This document shows positions 58,130-64,000 of a stretch of 64,000 nucleotides of DNA, in pieces. Under the pieces are notes generated by a model. The model was not told the DNA's origin. It saw nothing but the letters and a program-made list of their open reading frames with translations, and did no database searches. The DNA is from Aselliscus stoliczkanus (taxonomy: Eukaryota; Chordata; Mammalia; Chiroptera; Hipposideridae): assembly GCA_033961575.1 (NCBI GenBank), contig CM066732.1:55124001-55188000 (forward strand), written 5' to 3'. The position numbers and the translations under genes were made by a program. Every line of letters begins with the position of its first letter. Position 1 is the stretch's first letter.

Positions 58130-61100
58130 GAAAGAAGCCCACTGGTTTCACAGTAGCTTTCAAGTGGTGATTAATGGCTCTTATCTTTTCATTATCTTTT
58201 TCCAGATGACAATCCAGTTTAGCTGGATCCCATTGTCCTTTTAGTTATTATTTCCCTCATACATCTCGCCAGCAAACGTGCACCCTTCCATAGGTATGCC
58301 GCCCCATTCGGCTCCTCTGGGAGTTCTCACAGCGCCTCACAGGAGTCATGGGTCTTTGCTGCCAGCGGGGTGGAGATTGCGTGGTCCAGTTCAAAGCCCC
58401 ACCTCAGGGCCTGCCTTCTCTTGGGCTGTCCTGTTTCCAGTTGTCACAGGCTGGTTTTGCTGGGAAACGGATAGTGAGCTGAGTGTAGCATGCCTGATGG
58501 TTACGACGGTGTAGCCTGTCCATCCCGACACCTGTGGGTGGGAGGAGGGGAAAACGTGGTGCAGCAGGGGGAGAAGCCAGGCTGCAAGCGGCCTCAGGGA
58601 CAGCCCGTGGGGAGCTTCGCAGCTCCAAGAGCCCTTAAGACTTAGGCTGAGACGGCCAGCCTTTCTTACTGCCGTGGCCGTCGGTCACAGCACGTGGGAT
58701 GCCCAGGGAGGGGCATGAGCTGGGGGAAGCGTCTCAGCAGCCGGCAAGTCCAGAAGCAGCTGATGGGTGAAGACCATCTGCTGAATCCAGGTCCAGCAGG
58801 TGGGTCACAAGGACTTCAGGGGGGGGTCTGGGCTCACCCCAGTGTCCCCTACAGTACAGGCTTTGATTGCTTTGGTTGGCTTGGTGATCTCTCTCCTCCA
58901 CACACTAAGATCCTGCCACAAAGTAGACCCTTAATAGTGAATGTTGTTCTCTAACTGGAATTGGGGAGCCTGTTCTGGAGCTGGCTGGACTCTCTGAAAT
59001 GTGGGGGTGTTTGAGCAGAGAATGATGGCTGGGCCACCCTGGGCCCACTGTCTGGCTTGTCCCTTCTCAGGGGTGTGACCACCGGAGGCTCCCAGCAGTA
59101 CAGGGCAGCGCCCAGTGTGGGCGGCCAGGGTTGGAACTCCAAGGCGGGTTGATCAGGACAGAGACACCTGGACGCACCGGGGCCCCCCATTGCACCCACG
59201 CTCAGCCCACAGAATAAACAGAAGAGGTCTCTGCTCCCTACAAACCAAAGTTGACCATTCTGCAGCAGACCCCACTAAGATAGGACTCTGACGCTTAAAT
59301 AACCTGTTAAACGGCGTTCGTCGTCAATAATCTGATTTGCACTCAGGCAAGACAAGTTGGATGCTTTTGAATGGCCTCAGATACGTCAATATGTAACAAG
59401 AAGATAAGGCAGAGGATGAGGGTGAGCCCTGGGTTTTTGCTTTACATCTTTCATTTTCTCAGCGAGATTGCTAAATAGTTTTATATGGAGGCAGAAATTG
59501 CTGTCTGATGCTAATTTGTGAACGATACAATCAGTGCTGAGGCTAGTGATAGAGAGAATTGATACTGGAATAAATTGGGATGTGCACCTTTAAATAACAG
59601 TATCGACAAAAATTTGGCACAAAAAACAGGGGTTTTAGTTAAGCAACAATGCAGTTCCTGAGAGGAAGTGTGGAGAAAGAGGTGGGCCGGCTCTCCAAAC
59701 CCCAGCCCTGGGGCCGGGGGAGTTCCCTCACTGCCCTCAGCCTTCATTTCTTTGAGGGGAATGTGACATATTGCATGCAAAATACTTAGCACGGTACATG
59801 GCAGAGAACACGCTCAGATACTCACTGTTGGTGTGCATCATGCCGCTCATCCCGACAGGGAGGGCTGATCACTGGCTTCCGGGGAGGGTGGCGCTGGGAC
59901 AGCCGTGGTGGGTTGTCACCTCTGCAAAGCCAGCACACACTGGTCCTGGGGGAGTCCCAGGAAACCCTGGAATGAGCTCTTGGAAGTGCTGGGGGGTCTC
60001 ATACTCTTGCTGGACGCTCCTTAATCCCACAGGCTGCCCGCCGCCTCCCGCCCCACCACGGGCCAGGGGCTTCTTGGCGGCTGGGAGCCCTTCCGATGCA
60101 GCTAGGGCTTCTGTCTCTCACACAGCAAAGCAAGGTGGGGCAGCTTCTGTGCCGACCTCGGCAGTGCAAAGCAGACACTCCTCCGGCGCCTGTAACGTAC
60201 AGAGGCTGCTGTGGTCTGTTTTTGTGCTGTGGCCACTTGGGTCCTTCATGTTCTGTGAGTGTGCGAGCTCCCTGAGGCTGGATGTGGGTGTCTTCCAGTG
60301 ACCAGCGTGGTGCCTAGGGTGAGGCAGGGACTCGGAAAAACATGCTGAATGTGCTACACCCAGGAAGAAACCATCTGAGGCCAGGAGAGGGAGTTGGGGT
60401 GGCTGGGCCTTGGTTTGGCTGCACTGCCTCCTCTTCCGTGCAGCTGGGTGGGTGCCCTGGGCTGCAGGAGGGCGCTGTCTGCCATGGCTGCATTCAATGC
60501 CAGTGCTTTCTGTGCCTGTAGTGATGGAGGCATTGCAAGAAAGAGGCGGCCTTGGGGAGGGGCTTTTAGAAGGTACTGCAGACGATACCCAGCCCCAAGT
60601 AATATTACGAGTACTACAGGCATCACTGCTGAGTGTAGGTAAATTCTCCTTCCCAGAGGAGCCGCGTTCCTGAGAGACTGAAGTTTTGGTTGCTATTGGT
60701 TTCAGGTGACTCGTTTCAGTGTTAGGAGTCACGCTTGGCTGCCTGAGCAGAGCCCTGCACGTCTTGTTCCTGGCGTTACTGTAATGTTAAGCCCTGGCAA
60801 TGCATGCATGGGACTCAGTTTCCCTCTGGGTGAGAAAATGCTGGGATGCCAGCGCGGCCCAGAGGTAGTGAGCGGGCCTGCAGGGCCTCGTGCCCAGAGC
60901 CAGCTGGCTGTGCTCAGCCTTCCGTCCTGGTTCGGGTCCGCTCGGCTGAGCCGTGTCTGTCTGTGTGTGGCGGTGGCTGCTGTCCCCTTCACAGCCCTGC
61001 TTAGATCCTCCTCCTTCTTCGCGTCCTCAGGTCGTTCCCTGTGCAGACATCACAGACAGCACCGCTGAACACACCGCACACGCGCAGCCTGTAGAAAGGG

Positions 61101-63204
61101 CGGGTGGGTCTTGGCAACTGCAGTGAATGTGGATTAAGTGAGGGGAGAAGCTCCATGGGGCTCTGGGGTTCAGTCTTTTGACCATCCTATGCGATGCGAG
61201 ACACTGAGAAGAACCAGTTGCTACTGGCCACTAGGACCAAAGGCCTGTGGTCCAGGAAACCATTTCATCCATTCATCTTTGGTTGAACTGGCTCCAAGTG
61301 GTGGCTTGTAATCATCGTTTTAACACGTTGAAATATTATTTCTGAAACAGTGATTCAACACAACCTGTCTGGAAGTTTTCGGGAGAACAGATATTTTTGG
61401 AATCCTTTTGACAGCCGGGCCACCACGATTGTATAGAGAATGACTAATGAGCGGCCACCTTGTCCCGCGGCCCCACGTTCCGTGGCAGCTTTCCTGAATG
61501 CTGGCCTGGCTTCCGTGGGCAAGCCCTGCTGACCACGGCACCTGGCAAGGGGACCTTGCACGTTAAGGACTGTCCCACGCAAGGAGGGGTGGTTGGCACA
61601 CTCGCCAAAGGGAACCAGGGGCCAAGCACAGGCCCGGGAGCAGGCCAGTGTCCATGAGGTTTTCAGGAGCATTTGGATTTTAAACATATCCCCTGACTCC
61701 ATTTTCTCTCTGGGAAAACTAGTCCTTCCTCGCCCATGATTATTAGAAACAGCTTCCGTTTGAGCTGCAAGCCTCAGCAGAGCCGGCTTTCCCCCGAAAG
61801 AGACAAAAGCCTGGCCAAGGCTCTGGGGTTGTGCGTCCAGAGCCCCGTGGGTGTGAGGGCGCTGCATCTAGGCCTGGACCAGGGCTGGGCACTGCCCAGC
61901 CGAACCCTGACCTCTGCTTAGGGCGGCGCAGGTGTTTCTGAACAAGCGCTCAAACCCGGGCGCGGCCGGAGTCCTCCGACCCGGGGGAGGACGGCGGTGG
62001 GGCAGAGCCCGGCTGCCTGGTGTCTGCGCACCCTCCTAACGTGAGGAGGGAGCCACCAGGCGGCAAGTGTCTCATCAGGAGGGGACAGGGTCAGCAAGGT
62101 GCGCGGGCCAGACCCACCCTGCGAGGTCTGATAAGGAAAGGAGCAATTCTGAAAATCAATGAGATATTTACTGGGATGTGGGCTTAGGCCTCCATCTGTC
62201 TCCAAGAACGCTCCCCAGGGGCCTGTAAATAGAAGACGTGCCCTCCCGTGTAGGCGTCCTGGAAACGGGGGAGAGGTGCACAACAGAGGGGAAAGCCCTC
62301 TCCTTCCAGAACCTTCTGTGACGGACGGCGTCTCCTCCTGACATTTTCATTAGCAGGAAATTTATGTGCCTGTTTCTGTCTGTTGTAATGACCATTCATG
62401 GCTGTGGTGTGGAGGCAGCTAATGGACAGGAATGGGGGTGGGGGACAGGGATCCTTTAATTAATGCAGAATTGAAGCATTTTCTTTCTACACCTTGAGAA
62501 GCCAAGTCATTCACAGCAGTTCTTGGCACTAGAGTGGAGGTAAAATAATTATATACAATTTCTAGTGATTAAAAGATTGTAAAATAATCTTACTTAGGTC
62601 TTAAAATTATTTATCTTGTAAATGAGGGTGAAGAAGACGGCAGTCGTGAGTCCGAGGCTCACAGCAGATGCGGCTTCCCTCCTGGGCTCCTGACTGCCCG
62701 TGTCCCTGGGCTCGGCTCAGGCTCCGAGTCGGACGGGACCCCTTCCAGTTCCAGCTCCTGTGTGGGTGGGCTGGGGCCTTGCCACCCAGTCGTGGTCTTA
62801 CCTCTCTCACACCTTCTTTGGTTCTCCCCTTGCATGGGGAAAAAAAAAATTTATTTAAATAAAAACCTTTGAGTGTCACTTTTAAAATCCAGTTCCTGCA
62901 TGATTATTCAGGTTTGGCTGGAAGGGAACCCTGCCCACCTCTGGGATTTCTCTTTGAAGCAGTGTTCTTAAGAACAGCCTTTTTAATCTTTACAATTGCC
63001 CCACAAGAGGGTTTTGCTGTGATTCGCTTTCAAATCAGAAGCCGGGCATGGGGGAGGCCCCGTAGGTTGCTGGAGGGGGGGCAGCCCGCGGGACAGGCTG
63101 ACGGGCGGTACAGTCTCCCAGACCTGGGTGCACGCGCGGGGCTACCAGGCAGCGGCCAGGCCAGGACGGGGTGAAGAGCCAGGAAGAAAGTCCCGGGGAC
63201 CTGA
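58130..63204. other. Intergenic, nothing recognised
   Basis: Mostly GC-rich unique sequence with AT-rich islands at about 59.27-59.64 and 62.45-62.63 kb. No exon, RNA gene or clear repeat was identified. The chance frames (for example 60118-60732 and 61355-61867, minus) lack recognisable domains. Confidence 0.4.
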
Positions 63205-63212
63205 GCGCGTGC

Positions 63213-63244
<32 letters not shown>
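63205..63244. repeat. (GT)n microsatellite with a GC-containing start
   Basis: GCGTGCGTGC leads into an uninterrupted GT run of roughly 14 or more repeats ending near 63244. It directly precedes an L1 fragment. Confidence 0.95.
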
Positions 63245-63245
<1 letters not shown>

Positions 63246-63259
63246 GTTTCCCCTCCTTC

Positions 63260-64000
63260 GGACTGTTCCTATGGTGTATTGCCCTGATGGACTTCCAAAC
63301 ACTGCACCGGCCCTGCACTCCCAGGGTCAATCCCAATGGTCCTGGTCTGTTATTATTTTTATATACTGTATTTCTTTCTTTTTTTTTTTTTTTTTTTTTG
63401 AGGGTAGTGTCACTGGCCCTCATATGAGGGACCCGAACTGGGGCCGCTGGCTTCCCAAGCCAGTGCTTAACCACCGCGCCACTTGTCCGGCCCTGTATAC
63501 TGTATTTCATTTGTTAATATTATTTGAAGATGTTTACATCTAGGTTTATGAGGGATGTTCCTATCTTGTACTGTTTGGTCTGGCCTTGGTGTCAGGGCGA
63601 GGCTGGCCTCTGATTTCAGGAGGAGATTGTGTAGAATTGGTATTGCTTCTTTAAATATTTGTTAGAACTTGTTAGTGAAACCATCTGATCCTGGAGTTTT
63701 CTTTTTCAGAAGCTTTTCTTTTTAAATTGTCAATTCAGTGTCTTTAATTGTTATAAAACTAGTTCACCGATTTCTTTTTGGATAAATTTTGGTTGTTTGT
63801 GATTTTAAGGGAATTGGTTCCTTTAGTCAAAACTGAGTTTATGTGCATAAAGCTTCCCACAGTATTAATAGTCCCTTCTTAGCCTTTAAATGCCTGTGGG
63901 GTCGGTAGTGACAGTCATCTTTGCTGTTTGTGATGCATATTGTCTCTATTTGTTTTGTTTTTTGTTTTGTTTTTAACTTGTGAATCTGACTAAAGGTTTA
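63260..64000 (-). mobile_element. L1 ORF2 fragment (reverse-transcriptase region), runs off the window
   Basis: The plus strand is antisense L1. On the minus strand, 63674-63700 encodes KTPGSDGFT, matching the conserved L1 ORF2 motif just ahead of the reverse-transcriptase core. The flanks read like the following RT segments but with many lesions, so the fragment is inactive. A SINE with a 13-bp target-site duplication (63375-63495) interrupts it and therefore inserted later. The element continues beyond 64000, so neither end can be defined. Confidence 0.75.
63375..63495 (-). mobile_element. tRNA-derived SINE, copy 3, nested in L1
   Basis: The minus strand carries the same family as at 14.9 and 22.6 kb: GGCCGGACAAGTGGCGCGGT head, CTGGC-TTGGGAA-GCCAG arm, AGTTCGGGTCC B-box, CATATGAGGGCCAGTGACAC tail and a poly(A) of about 20 (T-run at 63379-63399 on the plus strand). 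It is flanked by a perfect 13-bp target-site duplication, TATACTGTATTTC at 63362-63374 and 63496-63508. The long tail and perfect duplication make it the youngest-looking of the three copies. Confidence 0.9.

Overview
This window is mammalian nuclear DNA. The support is a single spliced zinc-finger exon with a proper 3' splice site, several layers of LINE and SINE debris (L1, L2, MIR and a tRNA-derived SINE), poly(A) signals, and no dense gene packing. The L1 3' end at 55.8-56.5 kb and the SINE family at 14.9, 22.6 and 63.4 kb point to a laurasiatherian placental. I lean to a bat, possibly on the rhinolophoid/pteropodid side, but this rests on remembered repeat style and not on a search. Much of the sequence is GC-rich, with CpG-rich patches and minisatellites, as seen in gene-poor subtelomere-like territory around developmental regulators.

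Layout. 1-26438: no coding exon is recognisable. This is best read as the last intron (at least 26 kb) of a plus-strand C2H2 zinc-finger gene. It holds two SINE copies, a MIR, a 1.1 kb relic of an ancient L1, a GT-rich tract and, just upstream of the exon, a 78-bp palindromic mariner-like MITE. 26439-26668: terminal coding exon with one C2H2 finger, a basic patch and a stop codon. 26669 to about 29300: a long AT-rich 3' UTR with at least three AATAAA signals. 29300-64000: intergenic, with no gene that I can support. It contains old L1 pieces (30.3 and 34.8 kb), L2 and MIR fragments, four minisatellite or low-complexity arrays (37.8, 40.1, 43.2 and 46.8 kb), an L1 copy that has kept both ends but lost almost all of its coding interior (55.8-58.1 kb), and, at the right edge, an L1 ORF2 fragment split by a young SINE.

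The many long open frames are chance products of GC-rich or repetitive sequence. The 30-bp minisatellite keeps frames open because its period is divisible by three. The only gene-level story is the 3' end of one transcription-factor-like gene facing a gene desert. AT-rich, TAAT-containing islands on both sides are candidate regulatory elements, which only a conservation analysis could confirm. I found no undescribed biological system. The most interesting items are the internally deleted L1, the palindromic MITE and the SINE family with tRNA-like folding.
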